Shown piece by piece: positions 8,862 through 17,643 of a stretch of 64,000 nucleotides of DNA; within the stretch, counting starts at the first letter, position 1, and the number at the start of each line of letters is the position of its first letter. The notes under the pieces were generated by a model that did no database searches, was not told the origin of the DNA, and worked only from the letters and a program-made list of their open reading frames with translations. The DNA is taken from positions 124,001-188,000 of the forward strand of contig CAVTAL010000019.1 in NCBI GenBank assembly GCA_963732635.1, written 5' to 3'. Source of the stretch: JAKFWF01 sp963732635 (GTDB lineage Bacteria; Pseudomonadota; Alphaproteobacteria; Rhizobiales; Hyphomicrobiaceae). The translations under genes and the position numbers were made by a program.

Positions 8862-9741
8862 TGCAACCGCGAGCTTGCCCTCGCCCGCGCCGCGGCCGGA
8901 GTTCTACGCCCAAGGCGATCTCAACTCCGACTTCGGTATCGTCGAGAAGCCGCTGACGTTCATCGAGAAGTTGTGGAACAACGGCGCGCTGCGCAAGACC
9001 TGCCTGCTGCTGGCGATCGCCGCCGCGTGGGAGTTCTATGCGCGCCAGCTCAACAATCCGCTGCTGGTGCCGACATTCCTCGCCACCCTGGAGGCATTCT
9101 GGGAGGCGATCGCGTCCGGCGAACTGCCGGGTAAGGCCTTGAACTCGCTGCGCCTGCTGCTGCAGGGCTATGGTCTCGGGCTCGTGCTGGCGCTGCTGTT
9201 CACCGCCTTCGCGATGATGACGCGGCTCGGCAACGATCTGCTCGAAACGCTGACCTCGATGTTCAATCCGCTGCCGGCAATCGCGCTGTTGCCGCTGACG
9301 CTGATCTGGTTCGGCCTCGGCGACAAGAGCATCATCTTCGTGCTGGTGCATTCGGTGCTGTGGGCGGTGGCGCTCAATACCCACTCCGGTTTCCGTTCGG
9401 TGTCGACCACGCTGAAGATGGTCGGCCGCAACTGTGGCCTCGGCGGCATCGGGTTCGTGCTGAAGATATTGATCCCGGCGGCATTCCCAAGCATCCTGAC
9501 CGGCCTGAAGATCGGCTGGGCGTTCGCCTGGCGCACGCTGATCGCGGCCGAACTGGTCTTCGGCGCCACCTCCGGCAAGGGCGGTCTCGGCTGGTTCATC
9601 TACGAAGCCAAGAACCAGCTTGAAATCCCGTCCGTGTTCGCCGGCCTGTTCACGGTGATCCTGATCGGACTACTGGTCGAGAACCTGTTTTTTCGCAATC
9701 TCGAGCGGGTGACCATCCGGCGCTGGGGCATGCAGACTTGA
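8854..9741 (+). CDS. ABC transporter permease (nitrate/sulfonate/taurine type)
   Basis: This 295-residue inner-membrane protein has about 60 cytoplasmic N-terminal residues followed by roughly six hydrophobic helices. The coupling loop (TTLKMVGRNCGLGGIG...ILIPAAFPSILTG) matches the EAA motif region of SsuC/TauC-like permeases. With the preceding ATPase and binding protein it makes a complete importer. The operon faces a TauD-like dioxygenase only 12 bases away on the opposite strand. That is an attractive hint toward sulfonates, aromatic acids or another carboxylate that the dioxygenase would process, but the hint is contextual only. Confidence 0.9.
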   Translation: MTDATASLPSPAPRPEFYAQGDLNSDFGIVEKPLTFIEKLWNNGALRKTCLLLAIAAAWEFYARQLNNPLLVPTFLATLEAFWEAIASGELPGKALNSLRLLLQGYGLGLVLALLFTAFAMMTRLGNDLLETLTSMFNPLPAIALLPLTLIWFGLGDKSIIFVLVHSVLWAVALNTHSGFRSVSTTLKMVGRNCGLGGIGFVLKILIPAAFPSILTGLKIGWAFAWRTLIAAELVFGATSGKGGLGWFIYEAKNQLEIPSVFAGLFTVILIGLLVENLFFRNLERVTIRRWGMQT

Positions 9742-9753
9742 GGAGCGGCGCGT

Positions 9754-10809
9754 TCAATCGAGCGGCACGTTGAGCCGGGTGCCCTTGGTGATGATGCCGC
9801 CGCGATTGCCGATCTCGATCGACCCATAGCGCTGCTTGAAGCATTCAGGCAACGGCCGATCGCCGGGGATCGATAGCCACAGTCGCAGCAGGTGACGCTT
9901 CTTCGTGGCGTCCTCCCAGTCGCGGAAGCCGGTGCGGTCATGCAGCAGGCCGTGGTTGTGGACGAACTGCATGTCGCCCGGCTGCAATTGCATGGATATG
10001 TGCAGGGCGGGATCGTTGGCCAGAGTATCGAACAAGTCGAGCGCTTCGACATGGCGTGGCGTCAACCGCGGGGCATCGGGGAAGCGCTGGGCGCTGTCGA
10101 TGTACTGGCGCTGGTAAATGCCGGTGAGGGTGCCTGCATGCCAGTTCAGCACCGGGATCTCGAAATAGGGCTTCTGGCCATCCGGCACCTCGCCGCGCCG
10201 GTCGGTGGCGACCGCCTCGAACAGCAGCGGCACCAGATCGGGGCGCTGACGCATCATCTCGTTGTAGATCGCGGAGGTTGAGACCAGCAGCGAGCGGCCG
10301 CCCTCCATCGCCTCGCGGATGCACAGCAGGCCAACGACGTCGGAAGAGTCGGTGTGAAAGGTCTGGCGTTGGGCGGTCTGGTAGATGCGGGTGTTCGGAT
10401 TGCTGGCGTCGGCGCCGACGTCGCGGACGTGGCCGAGGATGTGGCCCATGGCGTTCTGCGAGCGCGCCGAGCCCAGATGGGCCCCGATGCCGCAGAAGAT
10501 CGTCGCCGCCATCTGTTGGCTGTAGTTGGCGACCGGCAGCCCGCGCAGCACCTCGAAGCCGCGACCGTGCAGCAGAGTTTCGCGCATTTGGGCGAGGCGC
10601 CGGCCGAACCGCGGCAGCGGGAATTTGTCGGCCGTGATCTCGCCGATTTCGGACGTGGTTGCGAGGAAGGCTGTTGCAGCGTGCTCGAGTTCGCCGATGT
10701 CGGACGGCGATAGCTGCACAAGCCACTCGCCCGTCTTGGCGTTCATCGTCGCGGCGGTCCAGGCCGACGGAATGTCGATATGCTTCGGCGGCAGTGCGGC
10801 GGCTTGCAT
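9754..10809 (-). CDS. TauD/TfdA-family Fe(II)/2-oxoglutarate dioxygenase
   Basis: Members of this family hydroxylate taurine, herbicides, betaines and other small acids using 2-oxoglutarate and O2. The iron triad is visible as H152-x-D154 (FHTDSSD) and the distal His in LLHDRTGF (about H290). The 2-oxoglutarate Arg lies in the RHLLRLWLS segment. The start is ATG 10809 with GAGG 8 bases upstream. The 351-residue length is a little longer than TauD (about 280), closer to gamma-butyrobetaine hydroxylase-like and larger TauD-family members. It converges on the ABC importer, which may bring in its substrate. Exact substrate unknown. Confidence 0.87.
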   Translation of the reverse strand: MQAAALPPKHIDIPSAWTAATMNAKTGEWLVQLSPSDIGELEHAATAFLATTSEIGEITADKFPLPRFGRRLAQMRETLLHGRGFEVLRGLPVANYSQQMAATIFCGIGAHLGSARSQNAMGHILGHVRDVGADASNPNTRIYQTAQRQTFHTDSSDVVGLLCIREAMEGGRSLLVSTSAIYNEMMRQRPDLVPLLFEAVATDRRGEVPDGQKPYFEIPVLNWHAGTLTGIYQRQYIDSAQRFPDAPRLTPRHVEALDLFDTLANDPALHISMQLQPGDMQFVHNHGLLHDRTGFRDWEDATKKRHLLRLWLSIPGDRPLPECFKQRYGSIEIGNRGGIITKGTRLNVPLD

Positions 10810-11117
10810 GAGCGCTTCCTCGGGGTGTGTTGGGGCTGAGTGAAGCACTGTGCGGTGGTGAGGGGCAAGCGGAGGCCGGGAGTGATCGGAGGCCGACCTA
10901 GCCGGCGCATGCCATAACGCTCAGGTGGTGCGGTGCTCTCTATCTATGAAGCCATGCCCGGGCGGTCAATCCCGCACAACTATGAGGCAACCCGGCGCGC
11001 GTCCTGCCGGTTCTCACCATTCTATCCCAAGCGGGATGCTCTTCGGGTTGCACCGTTGTCCCATCGCTGACAGACGACTCCGTGAAAGCGGAGCCGTCCG
11101 CGACAACCAAAAAGCCA
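10810..11117. other. Intergenic region, start side of the dioxygenase and end of fba
   Basis: These 308 bases hold no convincing gene; the short open frames on both strands have poor starts and no recognisable product. The only structure seen is an inverted repeat, GACGACTCCG at 11073-11082 against CGGAGCCGTC at 11089-11098 (one mismatch, 6-base loop). It lies just past the fba stop and could help end fba transcription, but no T-run follows it. The dioxygenase promoter should be in the low-coordinate half. Confidence 0.4.
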
Positions 11118-12185
11118 TCACCCGAACTTCGGGTCCAACTCGCCCTTGGCATAGCGCTTCGCCATGTCGGCGAGCGTGATGATCTTTTTGATCTTGGCTG
11201 CCTGGCCGGCGGTGTTGAACTCCTGCAGGCGCTGCTTGCACAGCTTGGTCATCGCGTCCATGGCGGGCTTCAGGTACTTGCGCGGATCGAACTCGCCCGG
11301 CTCCTCGGCCAGCACCCGGCGGATCTGGCCGGTCATCGCCATGCGGTTGTCGGTGTCGATGTTGATCTTGCGCACGCCGTTCTTGATGCCGCGCTGGATC
11401 TCCTCGACCGGCACGCCCCAGGTCGGCTTCATCTTGCCGCCGAACTTGTTGATCACATCCTGCAGATCCTGCGGCACCGACGACGAACCGTGCATGACGA
11501 GATGCGTGTTCGGCAGCTTCTTGTGGATCTCCTCGATCACGTTCATCGCCAGCACCTTGCCGTCGGGCTTGCGCGAGAACTTGTAGGCGCCGTGCGAGGT
11601 GCCCATGGCGATGGCGAGCGCGTCGACCTTGGTCTCCTTGACGAACTTCACGGCTTCGTCGGGGTTGGTCAGCAACTGGTCGTGGCTGAGCTTGCCCTCG
11701 GCGCCGTGGCCGTCTTCCTTGTCGCCCATGCCGGTCTCGAGCGAGCCCAGCACGCCGAGTTCGCCCTCGACCGAGATGCCGCCGAGGTGGCTCATGGTGG
11801 TGACCTGCTTGGTGACGCCGACGTTGTAGTCCCAGTCGGCCGGGGTCTTGCCGTCGGCCTTGAGCGAGCCGTCCATCATCACCGAGGTAAAGCCGGCCTG
11901 GATCGCGGTCATGCAGGTGTCGGCGGCGTTGCCGTGGTCGAGATGCACGCAGACCGGAATGTGCGGATAGATCTCGGTGACGGCGTCCATCATGTGCTTC
12001 AGCATGATGTCGTTGGCGTAAGAGCGGGCGCCGCGTGACGCCTGGATGATCACTGGCGCATCAACCGCGTCGGCCGCCGCCATGATGGCGAGGGCCTGCT
12101 CCATGTTGTTGATGTTGAACGCGGGCACGCCATAGCTGTGCTCGGCGGCGTGGTCGAGAAGCTGACGAAGCGTGATGCGGGCCAT
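11118..12185 (-). CDS. fba: Class II fructose-bisphosphate aldolase
   Basis: This zinc-dependent aldolase interconverts fructose 1,6-bisphosphate with glyceraldehyde 3-phosphate and DHAP; the Calvin-type subgroup also makes sedoheptulose bisphosphate. The 355-residue protein carries the zinc and catalytic signature VHLDHGN near residue 82, followed by the SVMMDGS block and the glycine-rich GELGVLGS. Further phosphate and zinc sites lie in the GTSHGAYK and MHGSSSVP segments, and NIDTDNR comes near the end. Length and motifs fit the CbbA/Fba Calvin-type family. The start is ATG 12185 with GGAGG 6 bases upstream. No other Calvin-cycle gene is adjacent, so a glycolytic or gluconeogenic role is as likely. 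Confidence 0.95.
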   Translation of the reverse strand: MARITLRQLLDHAAEHSYGVPAFNINNMEQALAIMAAADAVDAPVIIQASRGARSYANDIMLKHMMDAVTEIYPHIPVCVHLDHGNAADTCMTAIQAGFTSVMMDGSLKADGKTPADWDYNVGVTKQVTTMSHLGGISVEGELGVLGSLETGMGDKEDGHGAEGKLSHDQLLTNPDEAVKFVKETKVDALAIAMGTSHGAYKFSRKPDGKVLAMNVIEEIHKKLPNTHLVMHGSSSVPQDLQDVINKFGGKMKPTWGVPVEEIQRGIKNGVRKINIDTDNRMAMTGQIRRVLAEEPGEFDPRKYLKPAMDAMTKLCKQRLQEFNTAGQAAKIKKIITLADMAKRYAKGELDPKFG

Positions 12186-12505
12186 GGCTGCCTCCGATAA
12201 GGATAAGGAAATCGTGCGCACCGTTTAGCGCGGTTAACGCACGCACGCCAAGGGGCGGCCCACAGGTACTTCGTCGCAACACTTGGAATTCGTGCATGCG
12301 TCCCATGCGCGCGGACTGCGACAGGTCATTGAAGATGCGGGCACGGCGGCGAGAAAAGGCGGTGGCGGTAGCCTGAATGCGGGACACGGCCAGGTCCGCG
12401 AGCAAGAAACAAATGGAATATGGTCGCGATTGCGCAATTTGCTGATTGTGAATCAGATGCTCTTGTGATGGCGTGCGCGCAGTTGGGGTGGCGGGGGAAG
12501 TGATG
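12186..12505. promoter_or_regulatory. Divergent intergenic region between fba and the Q-rich protein gene
   Basis: These 320 bases lie between two divergent starts and must carry both promoters; no gene is supported. A perfect 6-base inverted repeat with a 3-base centre (CTGATT GTG AATCAG, 12442-12456) and a TTGCGCAA palindrome at 12430-12437 sit just upstream of the Q-rich gene. They may be an operator pair. No clear -35/-10 pair was recognised. Confidence 0.35.
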
Positions 12506-12958
12506 ATGTTGAAGATGAAGCGCGCAATGGCAATTGCGCTAGCAACGGCTGTGGTCTTTTCGAATGCCTTGGCGCGGCCAGCCCAGGCCCAGTCGACGAC
12601 AGCGCAGGCAGACGCCATACGTCTGCAACAACAGCGGCAGCAGGCTGACGCCGCTCGGCAGCAAATGGCCCGCCAGCAGCAAGAGAGCGCTCGCCTGCAG
12701 CAGCAGCGTCAGCAACAGGATTTCGCCAAGAAGCAGACAGCGATTCATCAGCAGTCGATTGCGACTCAGCAGCAGAATGCGGCGCGCTTCCAACAGCAGC
12801 GGACCGTGACGGCGCCGAAGCCAGTCTACCAGCCGCCGAAGCCGGTTTATCAAGCTCCGAGAGTTGTCTATCAGGCGCCCAAGCCCGTCTATCAGGCTCC
12901 AAAGCCCGCTTACACGCCGCCGAAGCCGACAACGTCATATACGACGCGCAAATACTGA
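12506..12958 (+). CDS. Secreted Gln-rich protein with C-terminal PKPVYQ heptad-like repeats
   Basis: The protein has a clear signal peptide (KMKRAMAIALATAVVFSNALA, cleavage near AQAQS). About 75 residues dominated by Gln, Ala and Arg follow, likely a charged coiled coil. The tail consists of about five seven-residue repeats close to (A/P)PKPVYQ, degenerating to AYTPPKP. No catalytic domain is visible. Pro/Lys/Tyr repeats suggest an extended periplasmic or surface segment that contacts the cell wall. ATG 12506 is preferred with GGGGGAAG 5 bases upstream; ATG 12503 and 12515 are alternatives. The Gln-rich DNA is CAG-repeat-like and may vary in length. Function unknown. Confidence 0.7.
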   Translation: MLKMKRAMAIALATAVVFSNALARPAQAQSTTAQADAIRLQQQRQQADAARQQMARQQQESARLQQQRQQQDFAKKQTAIHQQSIATQQQNAARFQQQRTVTAPKPVYQPPKPVYQAPRVVYQAPKPVYQAPKPAYTPPKPTTSYTTRKY

Positions 12959-12986
12959 GTGCCGGAGCCAGGGCGCAGGGTGATCT

Positions 12987-13763
12987 TCACCCCACCACCG
13001 AATAGCCGCCGTCGATTGGGATGGCGGTGCCGGTGACGAAGTCCGAGGCCGGTCCGCCCAGGAATACCGCGATTCCCTCGAAGTCTTCCGGGTTGCCCCA
13101 GCGGCCGGTCGGTGAGCGGGCAAGTACGCGCTCGTGCAGGCCCGGCACGTCGCGGCGCGCGCCACGCGTCAATTCGGTTTCGATCCAGCCGGGCAGGATG
13201 GCGTTCACCTGGATGTTGTCCTTCGCCCAGGCGACGGCGAGTGATCGGGTCATCTGCACGATGCCGCCCTTGGTGGCGGCATAGGCCGAGGCGAATGGCG
13301 AGCCGAACAGCGACATCATCGAGCCGGTGGTGATGATCTTGCCGCCGCCAGCGGCCTTCATGACCGGGTAGACCGCTTGGGCGCCGAGAAACGGGCCATT
13401 GAGATTGATGTCGAGGATCTGCTGCCACTCGGCCGGGGTGTAATCCTGCGGCTGCTTGCGGATGTTGATGCCGGCGTTGGCGATGTAGATATCAATCCGG
13501 CCCAATGCCTTGACTGTCGCGTCGACCATGGCCTTGGCGACTTCTGGCTTCGACACGTCGCCGTCGAAGGTCGCGGTCTGGACGCCTAATGCCGACAGTT
13601 CAGCGGCGGCGGCCTTGGATTTTTCGCCGTTGCGGCCGGCGATCATGATCGAGGCACCCGCCTTGGCGAGACCACGTGCCAATCCAAGGCCGATGCCGCC
13701 GTTGCCGCCGGTAACGAGGGCCACGCGGCCGGTGAGATCGAATGCGGATTTGGCGGCAGTCAT
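12987..13763 (-). CDS. SDR family oxidoreductase, gluconate/deoxygluconate dehydrogenase-like
   Basis: This 258-residue classical SDR has TGGNGGIGLG near residue 15, a D-x-S cofactor site, an NAG motif (IANAGINI), the catalytic Ser in TGSMMS and the YAATK pair. The C-terminal sequence FVTGTAIPIDGGYS is typical of the FabG/KduD/gluconate 5-dehydrogenase branch. The IANAGINIRKQ segment is especially like 2-deoxy-D-gluconate 3-dehydrogenases. The start is ATG 13763 with AAAGGAG about 10 bases upstream. It stands alone, convergent with the Q-rich protein gene. Specific substrate not established. Confidence 0.85.
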   Translation of the reverse strand: MTAAKSAFDLTGRVALVTGGNGGIGLGLARGLAKAGASIMIAGRNGEKSKAAAAELSALGVQTATFDGDVSKPEVAKAMVDATVKALGRIDIYIANAGINIRKQPQDYTPAEWQQILDINLNGPFLGAQAVYPVMKAAGGGKIITTGSMMSLFGSPFASAYAATKGGIVQMTRSLAVAWAKDNIQVNAILPGWIETELTRGARRDVPGLHERVLARSPTGRWGNPEDFEGIAVFLGGPASDFVTGTAIPIDGGYSVVG

Positions 13764-13910
13764 CGCGGCATGCTCCTTTGGGCGGGGTTCGGCACTGGGC
13801 ATCTTCAGAGTATGCAAACAATAGCGTGGGTTATCACTATCATGCCTGTCGGGACTTGAAGTAGGGTCGCCAGCGTTTGACAGATCTGACTTTCAAGCCT
13901 CGGGGTTCCA

Positions 13911-14288
13911 GTGCCGCCTGCCTATGATTGTATGAAGTGCCCGGGCTATTGCTGCTCGTATCCGGTGATCCAGCTGACCAAGCCGGACGTCACCCGCTTG
14001 GCGCGTCACTTCAAGCTGACAGCGGCAGTGGCGGAAAAGCGCTTCACCAAGTCCGCACACGGTTACAAGCGCATCATGCGGCGCAAGAAGGACGTGCACT
14101 TCGGACGCATCTGCCGGTTTTTCGATACCGACAAGCGCCGTTGCACGATTTACGAAGCGCGGCCGGCCGTATGCCGCAGCTTTCCAGAAGGAAAACGTTG
14201 CGGCTATTGGGATTTCCTTGCCTTCGAGCGCGAACACCAGAAAGATCCGGAAGTGGTGGCGACGACCGAGAACGGCCAGTGGAAGTGA
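13911..14288 (+). CDS. YkgJ-type CxxCxxCC zinc/iron-chelating domain protein
   Basis: This 125-residue protein is rich in Cys and basic residues. The N-terminal CMKCPGYCC cluster, with later Cys at CRFF, CTIY, CRSF and CGYW, defines the CxxCxxCC (YkgJ) family, proposed to bind an iron-sulfur cluster or zinc. The EARPAVCRSFPEG block is the other conserved part. No partner is known for this subgroup. The start is GTG 13911; the upstream site is poor, so the exact start is uncertain. The MFS transporter follows after 49 bases on the same strand and may be co-transcribed, with no obvious functional link. Confidence 0.82.
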   Translation: MPPAYDCMKCPGYCCSYPVIQLTKPDVTRLARHFKLTAAVAEKRFTKSAHGYKRIMRRKKDVHFGRICRFFDTDKRRCTIYEARPAVCRSFPEGKRCGYWDFLAFEREHQKDPEVVATTENGQWK

Positions 14289-14337
14289 AATCCCGAGCGA
14301 CAGCACCGGTGTTCGAACCTGACAGGGACACGACTGC

Positions 14338-15630
14338 TTGAGTGACCGCGCCAGCCTGACCACGATCGAGCCGTCGCAGCGCTTTCTCGGCGCCGTCCTG
14401 TTGCTAATGTTCGCCATGAACATGATTGGGCGCGGCGTGACCGAGACGTTCGCGGTGTTCCTGCTGCCGGTCGAGAAGGCGTTTGACGCGTCTCGCTCCG
14501 ACATGCTGCTGACCTATTCGATCTACAACCTCGTCTATGGGCTTTCGGCGCCGTTCACCGGCCAGCTCGTCGATCGCGCGGGGCCGCGCGTCGCCTATGG
14601 CTTTGGCCTGTGCATGCTCGGCGGCGGCTATGTCCTGGCCGGCACCGCTACATCGCTGCCGCTCTACTACCTGGCGGTCGGTGTGCTCGGTGGTGTCGGC
14701 GCGGCCAGTCTCGGCATGGTGGTCGCCTCAAGCATCATGAGCCGCTGGTTCGTCAATCGGCTGGGCGCCATCATGTCGTTGCCGTACGCCGCGCTTGGCG
14801 CCGGGATGTTGTTCATTCCTCCAGCGACGCAATTGTTGATCGACCGGCTGTCGTGGCAGCAGGCCTATCAGGTGCTGGGCTATGGCGTTCTGGCGGTGTT
14901 GCCGTTGCTGATATTCTTGCCGTTGCGGCGGATCGGCGAGGGGTCGGCGACTTGGCAGGCGTCCCGCGCGTCCGCCGTCAATGGCGGATTGAAAATGGGC
15001 TGGACGTTGCGCGATGCCATGTCGACGCGCGCGTTCTGGGGGTTGTTCGGCGCTTACTTCGCAACATCGGTCGCGTCTTATGCGGTGGCGCCGCAAATGG
15101 TCGCCTATCTCGTCGAGCAAGGCTACGATCGGCTGCTGGCGGCGAGCGCGTTCGGCATGACGGGCGCCTGTTCGGTGATCGGCATTATCTCGATGGGGGC
15201 CATTTCGGACCGCATCGGGCGTCGGCGGGCGGCGCTGATCTCGTACGTGATGTCGATCGCAGGCGTCATGGCGCTGATTCTGGTGGCGCAGCTCAGCGCC
15301 TTCTGGCCGGTCTATCTGTTCATTCTGCTGTTCGGTCTGATGCAGGGTGTGCGCGGGCCGATCATCCTGGCGCTGGTGGCGACGGTGTTTCGCGGCGCCT
15401 CGGTCGGTAGCATTTTCGGTGCGCTGACGCTGGCGCCGGGGCTTGGTGCGGCGGTCGGTTCATGGGGGTCGGGTTATCTGCACGACGTCACCGACGGCTA
15501 CTTCGCCTCGTTCGCGCTTGGCATTTTGGGGAGTTGCGTCGGCATGTTCCTGTTCTGGTCGTTGCCCAGCCTCGCCGAGAACCACGTCGCAACGCGCCGC
15601 GACGGCGCAGCGGTCAATAGCGAAACATGA
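14338..15630 (+). CDS. MFS transporter
   Basis: This 430-residue polytopic protein has about 12 hydrophobic helices. The cytoplasmic loop between helices 2 and 3 reads GQLVDRAGPRVAYG, and the matching loop in the second half reads GAISDRIGRRRAAL. Both are degenerate copies of the MFS D-R-x-G-R-R motif. The overall pattern resembles the oxalate/formate and monocarboxylate antiporter-like MFS group, but the substrate cannot be assigned. The start is TTG 14338. Its end overlaps the convergent bcsS gene by 17 bases. Confidence 0.88.
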   Translation: MSDRASLTTIEPSQRFLGAVLLLMFAMNMIGRGVTETFAVFLLPVEKAFDASRSDMLLTYSIYNLVYGLSAPFTGQLVDRAGPRVAYGFGLCMLGGGYVLAGTATSLPLYYLAVGVLGGVGAASLGMVVASSIMSRWFVNRLGAIMSLPYAALGAGMLFIPPATQLLIDRLSWQQAYQVLGYGVLAVLPLLIFLPLRRIGEGSATWQASRASAVNGGLKMGWTLRDAMSTRAFWGLFGAYFATSVASYAVAPQMVAYLVEQGYDRLLAASAFGMTGACSVIGIISMGAISDRIGRRRAALISYVMSIAGVMALILVAQLSAFWPVYLFILLFGLMQGVRGPIILALVATVFRGASVGSIFGALTLAPGLGAAVGSWGSGYLHDVTDGYFASFALGILGSCVGMFLFWSLPSLAENHVATRRDGAAVNSET

Positions 15631-16419
15631 CGCTGATGGCCGCCCACGTGCGATCCTTGCTGGTTTCGGGATAGTCGTGGTGCTGGCCGTTGATGCCGCC
15701 CGACAACGATGCTTCGCCGCCCGACCCATTCGTAGCGCGCGAACAGGCCACTGCGGAACTGGTGGCCGGCTGACATTGCGCACCTTGCCTTCCTCGATGC
15801 CGACCGAGAGACCGGGCAGCAGGCGATAGCCGAGGCGGGCTTGAATTGACTGCCCTTCATGGGCCGTGGTCCAGCTGCCGTCGAGCGAGAGCCAGATTGC
15901 GGGCGTGATGTTGGTCCAGGTCTCGACGACCGCCTTGAAGCCGGAGGCGCGGCCGGCGCCTTCGTTGTTGGCGTCCCAGGGTGTCAGCGCCTGAGTGTCG
16001 ATTGCGAGGCCGGCAAACGCCTTTGCGGTAAAGCGGCCATAGCCAAACTGGTAGCCGGCGAGGACATCGCCAAAGCTGACGCGGCCGCGTACCGGCATCG
16101 CCGGGCAGATGTGGCTCGGCTTTGGGCACGTGTAATGGAAGCGTTCTGGCACGGTATATTTGTACTGGCCGTAACCGCTGCCGAGCCGGCCGCGAATACC
16201 GTCGCTGTTGAGCCCGCCGAACGGCGCGAACGTCGAACTGCTGTAGAGCGACCAGCTACTTGGTGTGAAGCTGCCGCCGACCGAGATCTCGCGCCAGGGT
16301 GTGGCCGGCTCGACGGAGGTCGCCCAATCGCCGGCTCCGGCGTGGCTCGCGCGCGGCCCAGCGACGAGGGCCACCGCCCACGCCAGGACAACCAACGCAC
16401 CTGCTACGCAACAACGCAC
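15614..16419 (-). pseudogene. bcsS: Cellulose biosynthesis protein BcsS, two frameshifts
   Basis: BcsS is an outer-membrane or periplasmic beta-structured protein linked to bacterial cellulose loci. The sequence opens with a signal peptide (VAGALVVLAWAVALVAG, cut near SHAG). Repeated amphipathic strands follow, of the form SFGDVLAGYQFGYGRF and KAFAGLAIDTQ. The match moves to the next frame at about 15771 (AGHQFRSGLFARYEW) and again at 15720-15722 (GGEASLSGGINGQHHDYP), ending at the TGA at 15616-15614. Removing one base at each place restores 267 residues ending in an aromatic FRY, as expected for an outer-membrane barrel. No cellulose synthase gene is in the window. GTG 16419 is the likely start. 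Confidence 0.72.
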
Positions 16420-16626
16420 GCCTCAGCCCCCGCAAGTATCCGAGAGACGAGTCATAATAACGCCGGCTGCATATTCTTGGCCGGGGTAAAGACCTAGGCG
16501 CGGAGTTCAGAAGAAAAGGCATCAAAGGAAGCATTGCAACCAAGAGACGTTTTGCAGGATGCAATTGCAATCAGGGATTGTTTTTGCAAGTTCGACGTGA
16601 GGCAGCAAGCGTGGCATCCTCCACCA

Positions 16627-17637
16627 ATGACCGACCTGCCGTTTGAAAGCTGGCTTTATCCGACGCCGCAGGGCCTCTACTGCGAGCCCGGCGACTTTCA
16701 TATCGATCCGCACGTGGCCGTCGATCGCGCAGTGGTAACGCACGGCCACTCCGATCATGCGCGCGCCGGCCATGCTCGGGTACTGGCCACCAGCGAGACG
16801 GTCGCGATCATGCAGGCGCGGCTCGGCGGGAATTCCGCTGAGGCGTTTCAGCCGACGCCACTCGGCAACGTGACCCGGATCGGCGATGTCGACGTCGCGC
16901 TGCACCCGGCCGGACATATCCTCGGCAGCGCGCAGGTGAAGCTCGGCTATCGTGGCCGGACCGCCGTTGTTTCGGGCGACTACAAGCGCCGCATCGATCC
17001 GACCTGCCAGCCGTTCGAGGTGATCCCGTGCGATCTGTTTGTCACCGAGGCGACGTTCGCCTTGCCGGTGTTCCGCCACGAGCCGGACGACGGCGAAACG
17101 CGGAAGCTGCTGGCCTCGGTGGCGGCGTTTCCGGAACGGGCGCATCTGATCGGCGTCTATGGCCTCGGCAAGGCGCAGCGGTTGATCATGCTGCTGCGGG
17201 CCGCCGGTTTTCAGCGAACCATCTGGCTACACGGTGCATTGAAGGGCATGTGCGATCTCTATCAGCAATTGGGCTATGAACTTGGCGCACTGGCGCTGGT
17301 GGCCGAAGCGACGGAGAGCTTGGCCGGCGAGATCGTGCTATGCCCGCCCTCCGCTTTGGCCGATCGCTGGTCGCGGCGGCTGGTCGATCCTGTCACCTGT
17401 TTTGCCTCGGGCTGGATGCGGGTGCGCGGTCGGGCACGCCAGCGCGGTGTCGAACTGCCGCTGATCATTTCCGATCACGTCGATTGGCCAGAGCTGATCC
17501 AGACCATCGAGGACGTCGGCGCCCAGGAGATCTGGGTGACGCACGGCCGCGAGGATGCACTTGTCCATCAGATCGGCTTGATGGGAAGGCGCGGCCGGGC
17601 GCTCGCCTTGCTCGGGCGCGAAGAGGAGGCGGAGTAG
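16627..17637 (+). CDS. Ligase-associated DNA exonuclease (metallo-beta-lactamase fold)
   Basis: This predicted nuclease of the beta-CASP/metallo-beta-lactamase superfamily is encoded beside a bacterial ATP-dependent DNA ligase and thought to act in DNA end processing. The metal-binding HGHSDH is at residues 39-44. LHPAGHILGSAQ supplies a further His, SGDYKRRIDP a further metal ligand, and a late His lies in ISDHVDW. ATG 16627 is preferred to the upstream frame start at 16534 because homology begins at MTDLPFESW. The ligase gene begins 6 bases after the stop, so the two form an operon. The 336-residue length is typical. Confidence 0.88.
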   Translation: MTDLPFESWLYPTPQGLYCEPGDFHIDPHVAVDRAVVTHGHSDHARAGHARVLATSETVAIMQARLGGNSAEAFQPTPLGNVTRIGDVDVALHPAGHILGSAQVKLGYRGRTAVVSGDYKRRIDPTCQPFEVIPCDLFVTEATFALPVFRHEPDDGETRKLLASVAAFPERAHLIGVYGLGKAQRLIMLLRAAGFQRTIWLHGALKGMCDLYQQLGYELGALALVAEATESLAGEIVLCPPSALADRWSRRLVDPVTCFASGWMRVRGRARQRGVELPLIISDHVDWPELIQTIEDVGAQEIWVTHGREDALVHQIGLMGRRGRALALLGREEEAE

Positions 17638-17643
17638 GCGTTA

